Source: Streptococcus varani (GTDB lineage: Bacteria > Bacillota > Bacilli > Lactobacillales > Streptococcaceae). From it: a stretch of 56,940 nt of DNA. The notes beneath the pieces are model-generated. The model was not told the DNA's origin. It saw only the letters and a program-made list of their open reading frames with translations, and ran no database searches. Each line of letters begins with the position of its first letter. Position 1 is the first letter of the stretch. The stretch is from NCBI RefSeq assembly GCF_001375655.1, contig NZ_CTEN01000007.1:1-56940 (forward strand). The letters run 5' to 3'. This document shows positions 29,164 through 37,971 of the stretch, one piece after another. The position numbers and the translations under genes were made by a program.

Positions 29164-30357
29164 ATGCTAGCTTCTCTAGCTTTTGTATTTTTAGGCGGAC
29201 TCTTCTTTGCGTCTATAGTTGAGAAAATAAAACTTCCTCGTATAATTGGTTTTTTGCTAGTTGGAATTATTATTGGGCCGCATTTATTGAATCTATTGGA
29301 TAGCAGTTTGCTGAATAATTCAGCAGCCTTTCGACGAATAGCCCTCATTATTATCTTGATTAAGGCTGGTTTGACCATTGATATAAAGGATTTGAAACAA
29401 GTTGGGCGTCCGGCAATCTTCATGTCTTTCTTACCAGCTTCTTTTGAACTATTTGCATATATGATTTTTGCTCCTTTTCTATTAGGATTATCACTAATGG
29501 ATGCTGCACTTTTGGGTTCCGTCATGGCAGCTGTTTCGCCAGCGATTGTGGTTCCTCGTATGGTAGATCTTATCGATAAGGGCTATGGCAAGAAAAAAAC
29601 GATTCCACAGTTGATTTTGGCTGGAGCTTCTTTAGATGATATCGTTGTCATTGTCCTTTTTACCAGTTTTTTATCTATGGCAGGTGGAGCCAAAATAAAC
29701 TATTTCACTTTTCTGAATATACCCCTTTCTATCATGTCTGGGGTTCTTCTTGGGATTGTTTTTGGACTTGGGACTTATCATTTATTCAAGTCTGTCAAGA
29801 TTCTTCATCCGATTCAAAAAATGATTCTTCTCCCCAGTCTATCCTTTCTTCTTGTAGCCATGGAGAATTGGTTAGAAGGAGAGATGGCTTTTTCTGGCTT
29901 ATTAGCAGTTATGACTATGGCAACTGCTTTTAAGGTAAAAGCTCAAAAAGAAGAAAGTAAACTTTTAGGAAAGTCTTTTGGAAATATCTGGATTGCAGCA
30001 GAAATCTTACTTTTCGTCTTAGTTGGAGCAGCAGTAGATATCGACTATCTTGGCAACGCAGGACTTTCTGCAGTTTTCATGATTTTAGTAGCTCTAGCTA
30101 TTCGTTCCATTGGAGTTCTGATTAGTGTTTCTGGTGCTCATTTCAATAGAAAAGAAAAGCTTTTTATAGTTATAGCCTATTTGCCCAAAGCAACTGTACA
30201 GGCTGCTATTGGTTCTCTTCCTCTGGCAGCAGGATTGCCATCAGGTCAATTGATTTTATCTGTAGCAGTCATTGGTATAGTAGTGACAGCGCCTTTAGGT
30301 GCTATTTTGATTGATTCGACCTATCAGCATTTGTTAAGCCAAGACAAAAATGAATAA
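29164..30357 (+). CDS. Cation:proton antiporter (CPA family), fluoride-responsive
   Basis: The 397-aa protein has about eleven to twelve hydrophobic segments and the Na+/H+-exchanger fold with GFLLVGIIIGPHLLNLL near the N-terminus, LILAGASLDDIVVIVLF in the middle (ASLDD ion-binding acids) and FVLVGAAVDIDYLG later. There is no soluble TrkA domain. Antiporters of this kind are a known gene class behind fluoride riboswitches and are thought to help ion homeostasis during fluoride stress. The start ATG at 29164 follows AAGGAG. Confidence 0.9.
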   Translation: MLASLAFVFLGGLFFASIVEKIKLPRIIGFLLVGIIIGPHLLNLLDSSLLNNSAAFRRIALIIILIKAGLTIDIKDLKQVGRPAIFMSFLPASFELFAYMIFAPFLLGLSLMDAALLGSVMAAVSPAIVVPRMVDLIDKGYGKKKTIPQLILAGASLDDIVVIVLFTSFLSMAGGAKINYFTFLNIPLSIMSGVLLGIVFGLGTYHLFKSVKILHPIQKMILLPSLSFLLVAMENWLEGEMAFSGLLAVMTMATAFKVKAQKEESKLLGKSFGNIWIAAEILLFVLVGAAVDIDYLGNAGLSAVFMILVALAIRSIGVLISVSGAHFNRKEKLFIVIAYLPKATVQAAIGSLPLAAGLPSGQLILSVAVIGIVVTAPLGAILIDSTYQHLLSQDKNE

Positions 30358-30445
30358 ATAGACCTAGTCATTGTCCTGAGAGCTGGATTTTTAGATTTCA
30401 TGCAAGAAATTTCACAATTTTTTCATAAAAAAACTATAGAATCAG

Positions 30446-30474
30446 CTGACAAGATTTCCATAAAATAGTATAAT
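30446..30474 (+). promoter_or_regulatory. Promoter of asd
   Basis: -35 CTGACA (30446-30451), 17 bp, -10 TATAAT (30469-30474), leaving a leader of about 65 nt before the asd start. No riboswitch fold is apparent in that leader. Confidence 0.7.
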
Positions 30475-30546
30475 AGCTCTAATACAAATTTTTAGAAACA
30501 AGCAAAGTATTTCACTTTCTGAAGTTCTTTGTTAAAGGGAGTTATT

Positions 30547-31623
30547 ATGGGATATACAGTTGCTGTTGTTGGTGCTACAGGTGCGGTTGGAGCTCAAATG
30601 ATTAAAATGCTGGAAGAATCAACTCTTCCAATTGGTAAAATTAGACTTTTGGCTTCCGCTCGTTCTGCTGGTAAAGTTCTTCAGTTCAAAGAACAAGATA
30701 TCATTATCGAAGAAACAACTGAAACGGCCTTTGATGGAGTAGACATTGCCCTCTTTTCAGCCGGTGGTTCAACATCAGCCAAGTATGCTCCTTATGCGGT
30801 CAAAGCTGGCGCAGTAGTGGTGGACAATACTTCTCATTTTCGTCAGCATCCAGATGCTCCATTGGTTGTCCCAGAAGTCAATGCACATGCGCTAGATAAT
30901 CATAAGGGAATCATCGCTTGTCCAAACTGCTCTACTATCCAAATGATGGTGGCATTGGAGCCGATCCGTCAGCAATGGGGCTTGAAGCGTATCATCGTAT
31001 CTACCTACCAGGCAGTATCAGGTGCGGGTGTCGGAGCCATCATGGAAACTCAAGAACAACTTCGTGCTGTCTTGAATGATGGTCTTAATCCAAAGGACCT
31101 TGAAGCGAAAATTTTGCCGTCAGGTGGCGATAAGAAGCACTATCCTATTGCATTTAATGCTCTTCCACAGATTGATGTTTTTACGGATAATGACTACACT
31201 TATGAAGAGATGAAAATGACCAAAGAAACCAAGAAAATCATGGAAGATGATGCTATTGCAGTTTCAGCAACCTGTGTCCGTATTCCTGTATTGTCAGGTC
31301 ACTCTGAGTCTGTGTATATTGAAACCAAAGAGATAGCTGATATCACAGCTGTTAAGAAAGCTATCGCAAACTTCCCTGGTGCTGTTCTTGAAGATGATGT
31401 TGCTCACCAAATATATCCACAAGCTGTTAATGCGGTTGGTAGTCGTGATACCTTTGTTGGCCGTATCCGAAAAGATCTGGATAAGGAAAATGGGATTCAC
31501 ATGTGGGTAGTTTCTGATAACCTTTTAAAAGGAGCTGCATGGAACTCTGTTCAAATCGCAGAAAGTCTTCATGAGCGTGGTTTAGTTCATCCAACTACAG
31601 AGATGAAATTTGAATTGAAATAA
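30547..31623 (+). CDS. asd: Aspartate-semialdehyde dehydrogenase
   Basis: Reduces aspartyl phosphate to aspartate semialdehyde, the branch point for lysine/peptidoglycan and threonine. The 358-aa product starts [18 protein letters not shown] (NADPH site), has the catalytic cysteine in [12 protein letters not shown] and the substrate-binding [10 protein letters not shown] block. The start at ATG 30547 is behind AAAGGGAG; an upstream in-frame ATG is not needed. dapA follows after a small membrane gene. hom and thrB, the other branch, lie at 42.4-44.5 kb. Confidence 0.96.
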   Translation: MGYTVAVVGATGAVGAQMIKMLEESTLPIGKIRLLASARSAGKVLQFKEQDIIIEETTETAFDGVDIALFSAGGSTSAKYAPYAVKAGAVVVDNTSHFRQHPDAPLVVPEVNAHALDNHKGIIACPNCSTIQMMVALEPIRQQWGLKRIIVSTYQAVSGAGVGAIMETQEQLRAVLNDGLNPKDLEAKILPSGGDKKHYPIAFNALPQIDVFTDNDYTYEEMKMTKETKKIMEDDAIAVSATCVRIPVLSGHSESVYIETKEIADITAVKKAIANFPGAVLEDDVAHQIYPQAVNAVGSRDTFVGRIRKDLDKENGIHMWVVSDNLLKGAAWNSVQIAESLHERGLVHPTTEMKFELK

Positions 31624-31664
31624 ATTCTTTAATGGTCTTGCTATTTTAGAAAATGGAGCCCAGT

Positions 31665-31841
31665 ATGGTTAAAAAACTTGTCCTTATCTTTGGCTTTCTA
31701 TTTTTATCTACTTTTTGTTTTTTTCTATTAAAAAGTTACTGGTTAAATCAGCCTCTTCAATGGATAGATATATTTGCTATCAGTATCTTAGGAACTCTGC
31801 TTTGTCTGCTATTCAATTGGCAGTTCAACCGTGAAAAATAA
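31665..31841 (+). CDS. Small two-helix membrane protein
   Basis: A 58-aa product with two hydrophobic stretches ([18 protein letters not shown] and [15 protein letters not shown]) separated by a short polar loop, ending in a basic tail. The ribosome binding site GGAG lies 7 bp before ATG 31665; the ATG at 31653 lies upstream of that site. It sits between asd and dapA, overlapping neither. I do not recognise a family or function. Confidence 0.65.
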   Translation: MVKKLVLIFGFLFLSTFCFFLLKSYWLNQPLQWIDIFAISILGTLLCLLFNWQFNREK

Positions 31842-31854
31842 GAAAGGTCCCTCT

Positions 31855-32790
31855 ATGTCTATCGAACAATTGAGAAATACTCACATCATCACAGCCTTGG
31901 TGACTCCCTTTCATGATGACGGCTCCATCAACTTTGATGCTCTGCCAAAGCTGATTGAAGATTTACTAGACCAACACACAGAAGGAATCTTACTAGCTGG
32001 AACAACGGCAGAAAGTCCGACTTTAACCCACGAAGAGGAATTAGAACTCTTTGCGGCTGTACAAAAGATAGTTCAAGGTCGTGTTCCTTTGATTGCTGGT
32101 ATTGGTACAAATGACACTCGAGATTCTGTTGAATTTGCTAAGGAAGTAGCTGAATTTGGTGGTTTTGCAGCTGGTTTAGCCATCGTTCCCTATTACAACA
32201 AGCCGAATCAAGAAGGACTCTACCAGCATTTTAAGGCCATTGCAGATGCATCTGACTTGCCCATTATCATCTATAATATCCCTGGTCGTGTAGTGGTGGA
32301 AGTAGCTCCTGATACTATGCTTCGCTTGGCAGAACATCCCAATATTATTGGAGTCAAAGAATGTACAACATTGGATAATATGGCATACTTGATTGAACAT
32401 AAGCCTGAGGATTTCCTCATTTTCACGGGTGAGGATGGCGAAGCTTTCCATGCTATGAACTTAGGAGCGGATGGTGTTATCAGCGTAGCATCTCATGTCT
32501 GTGGCAATGAAATCTTTGATATGATTCAAGCTATCAAGGCAAGCGACATCAAAAAAGCTGCTAAAATCCAGCGCCAATACTTAGCTAAAGTTCATGCTCT
32601 CTTCTCAGTAGTAAGTCCGGCACCTGTAAAAGCCGTTCTCAATCATCTTGGTTATGAAGTGGGGCCATTGCGCTTGCCATTGGTATCCTGTACATCTGAA
32701 GAAGCAAAACGGATTATCAAAGTTGTCTTAGAAGAAGATATTGAAGCGACACGTCAAACAGTCACAGGTGTCATTCGTCCGGATTATTAA
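31855..32790 (+). CDS. dapA: 4-hydroxy-tetrahydrodipicolinate synthase
   Basis: Condenses pyruvate with aspartate semialdehyde, the first step committed to diaminopimelate/lysine. The 311-aa TIM barrel shows [26 protein letters not shown], the tyrosine in YNIPGRVV and the Schiff-base lysine in IGVKECTTL. Start ATG at 31855 after AGAAAGG. The last codons (VIRPDY) and stop are included in a 38-bp tandem duplication. Confidence 0.96.
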   Translation: MSIEQLRNTHIITALVTPFHDDGSINFDALPKLIEDLLDQHTEGILLAGTTAESPTLTHEEELELFAAVQKIVQGRVPLIAGIGTNDTRDSVEFAKEVAEFGGFAAGLAIVPYYNKPNQEGLYQHFKAIADASDLPIIIYNIPGRVVVEVAPDTMLRLAEHPNIIGVKECTTLDNMAYLIEHKPEDFLIFTGEDGEAFHAMNLGADGVISVASHVCGNEIFDMIQAIKASDIKKAAKIQRQYLAKVHALFSVVSPAPVKAVLNHLGYEVGPLRLPLVSCTSEEAKRIIKVVLEEDIEATRQTVTGVIRPDY

Positions 32791-32846
32791 AGGTGGAAAT
32801 CATGGTAGTCATTCGTCCGGATTATTAAAGGTGGAAATCATGGTAG
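32771..32846 (+). repeat. 38-bp direct tandem duplication across the dapA stop and the next gene's start
   Basis: The unit beginning TCATTCGTCCGGATTATTAA occurs at 32771 and 32809. It includes the end of dapA, the ribosome binding site AAAGGTGG and the ATG of the GNAT gene. The first copy therefore makes an 8-codon ORF (MVVIRPDY, 32802-32828) before the real start at 32840. Confidence 0.9.
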
Positions 32847-33343
32847 TCATTCGCAAAGGAAAAGATGAAGATTGGCAAGATATCGCTCGTTTCTGTTCTG
32901 AAAATTATCGAACGGTTTATAAGGGAATGTCTAGCCCAGAATATATTGAACGGGTCATTGAAGCCTTCTATACAGAAGAGCCGCTGCGTAAAGAACTGCA
33001 AACAACTGACAAATCCTTTCATGGTTACTGGTTAGCTGAAGATGACGGGCGTGTGCTAGGCTGCATTGGAGGCGGTGTCGATGAGGAAAATAAGGCTCAG
33101 GTCTATGTTTTCTATGTTGATTTGACAGCGCAACGAAAGGGTATCGGTCATGTCTTACTAGAAACGATGACCGATTTCCAAAAAGAAACCTATGCTTGTT
33201 CAGAACAATGGGTAGCAGCTGCGAAGGGAAATCCTATTGGCATTCCTTTTTATGAGAAAGAGGGATTTGTCTTTCATCACGAAGCACCATCTTGGTTTGA
33301 CGCAAGTCAAGGAATAAGCTGCCATTTTAGACGCGATATATAA
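32840..33343 (+). CDS. GNAT family N-acetyltransferase
   Basis: The 167-aa protein has a GNAT core: QVYVFYVDLTAQRKGIGHVL (acetyl-CoA loop QRKGIG) and a C-terminal PFYEKEGFVFHHEAP. The start is the second ATG of the duplicated segment, behind AAAGGTGG. Probably co-transcribed with dapA (49 bp gap). Substrate unknown. Confidence 0.87.
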   Translation: MVVIRKGKDEDWQDIARFCSENYRTVYKGMSSPEYIERVIEAFYTEEPLRKELQTTDKSFHGYWLAEDDGRVLGCIGGGVDEENKAQVYVFYVDLTAQRKGIGHVLLETMTDFQKETYACSEQWVAAAKGNPIGIPFYEKEGFVFHHEAPSWFDASQGISCHFRRDI

Positions 33344-33417
33344 AAAAGAAAAGACTGGAACCACTCAGACTCTTTCAGTATCACATTCCAATCAGTCATT
33401 TGAAAAAAATATAATAC

Positions 33418-33466
33418 AAAAGGCATAGTTCAACGTTTTTGAGAACGTGATTCTATGCCTTTTACT
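33418..33466. terminator. Bidirectional terminator between GNAT gene and pepF
   Basis: AAAGGCATAG pairs with CTATGCCTTT, enclosing an inner ACGT/ACGT hairpin, with A and T runs on the two sides. It separates two convergent genes. A short RUP-like end (GATTTTCAAAGAATATTAA near 33506) follows on the pepF side. Confidence 0.75.
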
Positions 33467-33519
33467 GTATTCTGAAGTTTCTATTTCAGCCTCTTTATGA
33501 TTCTGATTTTCAAAGAATA

Positions 33520-35310
33520 TTAAATTAATGCTTCCAACTGGTCAACAAGCGAACCAACATAAGTGATGGTATCCTTGAGTGGTTTATCTGTTGACACATC
33601 CACTCCAGCATGTTTAGCTAAGTCTTGAGCAGATAGACTAGCCCCAAGAGAAAGGGTTTCAAGCCATTTTTCTACAACTTCATCTGGATTTTCTTCCAAT
33701 TCTTTGGCCATAGCAGTACCGATAGTTAAGCCGGCAGAATAGGTATAAGGATAAAGTCCGATATAGTAATGCGGCTGACGAATCCAAATGAGACCAGCAT
33801 CCTCACCTATTTCAAATTCTTCACCCCAAAATTCTTTGAGAATAGCAAGTTTGATCTCACAAAGGATATCTCCGTTGAGGTATTCATCCCTGTCGAGGCG
33901 AGTGTAGACTTCGCGTTGGAAGGCCGCTTCCAAGAGATGGGTCACCATATTGTGGAAGTAAGTACGTGAAATCAATTCACTAATCAAATAAGCCTTGAAT
34001 TGATCGTCATCCGATTGCTTGAGAAGGGTGTTACAGGTCAAGACTTCATTAGCAGTGGAGGGTGCTTCGATAAAGTAGAGTGATGGCTCATAGTTAAGAA
34101 TACTTTGCTTTTTAGCCAGTTGGAAATGGCCGGCATGTCCCAGTTCATGAGCCAAGACTAGAACTTCGTTCATAAGACCAGTCCATGAAAGTAAGATATA
34201 AGAAGGACCATCATAGAGAGTAGCACAATATCCACCGGTTGCCTTTCCTTCATTTTGTGCAAAGTCTATCCAGCGCTTTTCAAAAGATTCTTCAATCATG
34301 TTGACATACTCTTCGCCCAACATTCCTAGGCAGTCAATCAAGAATTTTTTGGACTCATCAGGGGTGATACGCTTATTGAAAACAGATGGCAGGCTAATTT
34401 TCAAGTCTCCATGTGTGATTTTATCCAAGCCATGTGATTTGGCCATGAGTTTTACAAAGCGACGCATATGAGGAGCTAACTCTTCCATGATGACATCGAT
34501 TTGACGGTCGAAGAGGTCACGTGAAACATTTTGTTTAAAGAGAAGAAAATCAATGGTTGAGTCAAAACCACGTAATTTAGCCTCAATTTGTTCATTTTTA
34601 ATATGGGCTAGATAGGTTGCAGCCGTTGTGTTCTTGTAAGCACGAAGGGTCTGATAGAAGCTCTTGGCAGATTGACGACGAAGGGCTGTATCATGGCTAA
34701 TTTCGTAGTCGTTCTCAAAAAGGACATAGGAATTCTTATAGGTCTGCTCATTGGCCTCAAAATCTGAAAATGTCATGTCTTCAAATTTTGTCGTAATGTA
34801 ACTATTATAAGGCTGTTGGAAAGTAGGACCAAAGTTTGCTAGAAGCTCTTCTTGATCTGGAGTCAGTTGATGTGGTTTCTGGCGGATAATATTTTCTAAA
34901 AAGGATGTCCATTGTGGTTGTTTTGCAATGACCTGTTTGAGGAGTTCTTCTTTCTGAAGTCCTAGTTCAGTTTCCAAGAAAGACAACTTGGGAGCAGTGG
35001 CGGCCATGGCTAGCTCGTACTCATTGGCCATGGAAGCTAATTCCGCATTCATCCTGTCTACATCTAAATTTAAGAAAGCATAGTGACTCAAACGACTGAC
35101 AAGAATAAGAATTTCTTCGTATGCTTTTAGGGCAGTAGTAATCTTTGAGCAATCTGTCAGCTTTCCTTTGAACGCTGCTTCGAACTGCAGGATCTGTTCC
35201 TTATAGGCTACTAAGGCTTGACGGTATTCACTTGGATCTTTGTAAATAAGGGAAGTATCCCAGGTTTCTTGAACATCAACATCTTGACGTTTTGGCATGG
35301 CATTTGTCAT
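33520..35310 (-). CDS. pepF: Oligoendopeptidase F (M3B metallopeptidase)
   Basis: A cytoplasmic zinc peptidase that cuts medium-length peptides, as in LAB peptide catabolism. The 596-aa protein has the M3 active site HELGHAGHF (HExxH) with the downstream zinc ligand in IEAPSTANE. The start ATG at 35310 is behind GGAGAAAAAG. No signal peptide. It stands alone between a convergent terminator and the divergent ATP-cone gene. Confidence 0.94.
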   Translation of the reverse strand: MTNAMPKRQDVDVQETWDTSLIYKDPSEYRQALVAYKEQILQFEAAFKGKLTDCSKITTALKAYEEILILVSRLSHYAFLNLDVDRMNAELASMANEYELAMAATAPKLSFLETELGLQKEELLKQVIAKQPQWTSFLENIIRQKPHQLTPDQEELLANFGPTFQQPYNSYITTKFEDMTFSDFEANEQTYKNSYVLFENDYEISHDTALRRQSAKSFYQTLRAYKNTTAATYLAHIKNEQIEAKLRGFDSTIDFLLFKQNVSRDLFDRQIDVIMEELAPHMRRFVKLMAKSHGLDKITHGDLKISLPSVFNKRITPDESKKFLIDCLGMLGEEYVNMIEESFEKRWIDFAQNEGKATGGYCATLYDGPSYILLSWTGLMNEVLVLAHELGHAGHFQLAKKQSILNYEPSLYFIEAPSTANEVLTCNTLLKQSDDDQFKAYLISELISRTYFHNMVTHLLEAAFQREVYTRLDRDEYLNGDILCEIKLAILKEFWGEEFEIGEDAGLIWIRQPHYYIGLYPYTYSAGLTIGTAMAKELEENPDEVVEKWLETLSLGASLSAQDLAKHAGVDVSTDKPLKDTITYVGSLVDQLEALI

Positions 35311-35484
35311 CTTTTTCTCCTTTAATAAAATCTAAGAATAATTATACCATATAGAATTAAAAACTTGACAAAAGCTCTATATACCTAGATAATAAGAGTA
35401 AGAAGAAAAGACTGAATAGTCTTTATCAAAACGTTACTGGAACACTGTCTATGAATGGTTTGTGAAATGTGAGGAGGTACAAAT

Positions 35485-35823
35485 ATGCAAGTAATTAAAC
35501 GTAGTGGTGAAGTTGTTGAATTTGATCCAGAAAAAATCTATCAAGCAATTATCAAAGCTGCTCAAACGGTCTTTGTCATCGATGATACTTGGAGACAAAA
35601 TCTAGCTCAGGTTACAAAGAAAGTTGTTTTAGATTTGGAAGAAGCTCATACTGAGCGCCCAACGATTAGCATGGTTCAATCACAAGTGGAGCATCGCTTA
35701 TTAGACGCAGGTTATATCAGCATTGCTGAGCATTATATTTCTTATCGTTTGCAACGTGATTTGGAAAGAAATGGTTATGGAGATAAAATCATTGTTCATC
35801 TTCATTTTGAACAAACTCGCTAA
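35485..35823 (+). CDS. Stand-alone ATP-cone domain protein
   Basis: The 112-aa protein is almost entirely one ATP-cone: MQVIKRSGEVVEFDPEKIYQ, then ISMVQSQVEHRLL and the C-terminal HYISYRLQRDLER. This domain normally sits at the front of ribonucleotide reductases (NrdA/NrdD) or the back of NrdR as an ATP/dATP sensor. Here there is no reductase or zinc-ribbon part in the flanking sequence. Starts at ATG 35485 behind GAGGAGG. Role unknown; nucleotide sensing is inferred. Confidence 0.85.
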   Translation: MQVIKRSGEVVEFDPEKIYQAIIKAAQTVFVIDDTWRQNLAQVTKKVVLDLEEAHTERPTISMVQSQVEHRLLDAGYISIAEHYISYRLQRDLERNGYGDKIIVHLHFEQTR

Positions 35824-35835
35824 TACAATGATTGT

Positions 35836-35861
35836 AGAGGAGGCTAAGGCCTTCTTTTTTT
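35836..35861 (+). terminator. Terminator of the ATP-cone gene, target of the group II intron
   Basis: A 9-bp stem AGAGGAGGC / GCCTTCTTT with loop TAAG and a T run. The intron's 5' end follows after CA, which fits the known preference of class C introns for sites just after terminator hairpins. Confidence 0.8.
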
Positions 35862-35863
35862 CA

Positions 35864-37684
35864 GTACGACGGGCATGTCGTACATCTGAGGCGCAAGTCC
35901 TCCGTGGGCACCCTCTACCGGTGAACCCAATAGCGACTCCCAAGCCTGACTATCGCGAGGTAGCGGGGAGAGGAAGGGATAGCGAAATCGTGGCTCTACG
36001 AACAGAAACGTGATATTAAGGCGTATATAGCGGATGAGGGGGCTGAAAACTCTAAAGTCCAAATAGGAGTAAACGAGGAAAGATGTACGACTTATCCCGT
36101 GAGGTCTCATGAGCGTCCTAGACGTAGTAACAACGAATCATGAGAAGTCAGCCGAAGCCATAGTAGTCACGAAGCTTCTGTAATGGAAGTGGAGCGAAGG
36201 GCTTAACAATTAACCGAAGTAATCCTACTTCACTTGTGTCTGTAAAACTAGCGGTCTGATAGAACTGGATGCGGTCATGTATTGACTAGAGGAAGGTTCA
36301 CCAATATAAGATGTCCCTCAGACACCGAAACAAGAAAGGAATACGCACATGTCACAGTTACTAGATACTATTCTATCTCGCTCCAACATGGTGGAAGCCT
36401 ACAATCAAGTGAAAGTCAACAAGGGTTCAGCTGGAATTGATGGCATTACCATTGACCAAATGGATGAATATCTCCGCCAATATTGGCGACCAACCAAAGA
36501 GTTGATAAAACAGAGAAAATACAAACCTCAACCAGTCCTACGCGTTGAAATCCCAAAGCCCAATGGAGGAGTCCGCCAGCTTGGCATCCCAACAGTAATG
36601 GACAGAATGATTCAACAGGCCATCGTCCAAGTTATCAGCCCTCTGTGTGAACCTCATTTCTCCGAAACGAGCTATGGGTTTAGACCGAAACGGTCATGCG
36701 AAAAAGCCATCATCAAGTTACTAGAATACCTTAATGATGGCTATGAGTGGATTGTGGACATTGACCTTGAGAAATTCTTCGACACAGTTCCCCAAGATAG
36801 ATTGATGTCTCTTGTCCATAACATTATCCAAGATGGAGATACAGAGTCTCTGATTCGTAGGTATCTTCATTCGGGTGTAGTTATCAATGGACAGCGCCAT
36901 AAAACGCTGGTGGGAACACCACAAGGTGGGAATCTATCTCCCCTCCTGTCCAATATCACGCTCAATGAGCTGGACAAGGAATTGGAAAATCGAGGGCTTC
37001 GTTTCGTCCGGTACGCAGATGACTGTGTCATCACAGTTGGGAGCGAAGCATCTGCCAAACGTATCATGTATTAAGTTAGCCGATTCATTAAGAAGCGACT
37101 GGGATTGAAAGTCAATATGACCAAGACTAAGATTACCAGACCGAGTCAACTGAAGTACCTTGGATTCGGATTCTGGAAATCAGCTGAAGGGTGGAAAAGT
37201 CGTCCACATCAAGAGAGTATCCAGAGTTTCAAGAGGAAACTTAGGAAGCTCACAACACGCAAATGGAGCACTGACTTGGGTAGCCGTATTGAGAAACTCA
37301 ACTGGCTTATTCGCGGATGGATAAACTACTTCGCATTGACTAACATGAAGTCAGTCATGGGAGAAATTGATAAACGATTGAGGACACGAATTAGAGTTAT
37401 TATTTGGAAACAATGGAAGAAGAAGTCAAGGCGACTTTGGGGACTACTTAAACTAGGGACTCCCAAATGGATAGCTGATAAGGTATCTGGCTGGGGTGAC
37501 CACTATCAATTAGTGGCACAAAAGTCAATTCAGCTATATCAAAACCAGTCCTCGCTAAACGTGGACTGGTTTCATGCCTAGATTATTATCTTGAACGACA
37601 TGCGTTAAAAGTTAGTTGAACCGCCGTGTGCCGAACGGCACGCACGGTGGTGTGAGAGGGGCTAGGAATTAGTCTCTACTCGAT
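35864..37684 (+). mobile_element. Group II intron (class C-like) with a damaged maturase
   Basis: The 5' end GTACGACGGGCATGTCGTAC forms a hairpin at the head of domain I. Structured non-coding sequence runs to 36348, then the maturase ORF, then domain V (ACCGCCGTG/CACGGTGGT with CG bulge, near 37620-37652) and domain VI ending CTCGAT at 37684. The CGC triad, the lack of an endonuclease domain and insertion after a terminator support class C. The first five bases, GTACG, depart from the usual GTGYG. The 5' boundary is accurate to a few bases. Confidence 0.85.
36349..37619 (+). pseudogene. ltrA-like: Group II intron reverse transcriptase/maturase, doubly disrupted
   Basis: Would encode about 425 aa: RT blocks LRVEIPKPNGGVRQLGIPTV, GTPQGGNLSPLLSNI and the catalytic YADDCVITVG, then the maturase/thumb region (RGWINYFALTNMKS; WIADKVSGWGDHYQLV) and no HNH endonuclease. 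A TAA at 37072 interrupts the frame straight after KRIMY; the frame resumes as VSRFIKKRLGLKVN. A 7-bp deletion near 37531 (TAAAACG, still present in the duplicated tail at 37729-37735) shifts the last 28 residues out of frame. The product should be inactive unless read through. Confidence 0.9.
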
Positions 37685-37924
37685 TGGAAATAAGGTCAAC
37701 TATTGAAATCGGTTACAAAAGTCAATTCTAAAACGAGCTATATCAAAACCAGTCCTCGCTAAACGTGGACTGGTTTCATGCCTAGATTATTATCTTGAAC
37801 GACATGCGTTAAAAGTTAGTTGAACCGCCGTGTGCCGAACGGCACGCACGGTGGTGTGAGAGGGGCTAGGAATTAGTCTCTACTCGATTGGAAATAAGGT
37901 CAACTATTGAAATCGGTTACAAAA
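37524..37924 (+). repeat. Tandem duplication of the intron 3' end (197 bp + 204 bp)
   Basis: The segment GTCAATTC...GGTTACAAAA occurs at 37524-37720 and again at 37721-37924. Each copy holds the maturase tail, domains V and VI, the intron-exon junction and 36 bp of 3' exon. The copies differ by the 7-bp deletion in the first. The junction lies at ACAAAA, a short homology present at both ends of the unit. A second full 3' splice site therefore exists at 37888. Confidence 0.92.
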
Positions 37925-37935
37925 TCAGGTAAACT
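37907..37935 (+). promoter_or_regulatory. Promoter of the 5'-nucleotidase gene at the duplication boundary
   Basis: -35 TTGAAA (37907-37912), 17 bp, -10 TAAACT (37930-37935). The -35 lies inside the duplicated 3' exon segment, while the -10 is just outside it, so only the second copy completes a promoter. Confidence 0.6.
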
Positions 37936-37971
37936 AGAGAGGTAGTTTTTAAATCCAATTAGGAGGATAAT

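Noticed and set aside
29040..29525. 161-codon minus-strand ORF over the fluoride riboswitch and antiporter start
   Set aside because: Low-complexity Lys/Ile-rich composition and complete overlap with a riboswitch and a clear transporter gene.
33500..33522. RUP element near the pepF stop
   Set aside because: Only one terminal motif (GATTTTCAAAGAATATTAA) is visible; no partner repeat within about 150 bp.
35723..36110. ORFs of 80-96 codons at the start of the intron
   Set aside because: They run through the ribozyme domain I sequence, which explains the open frames.
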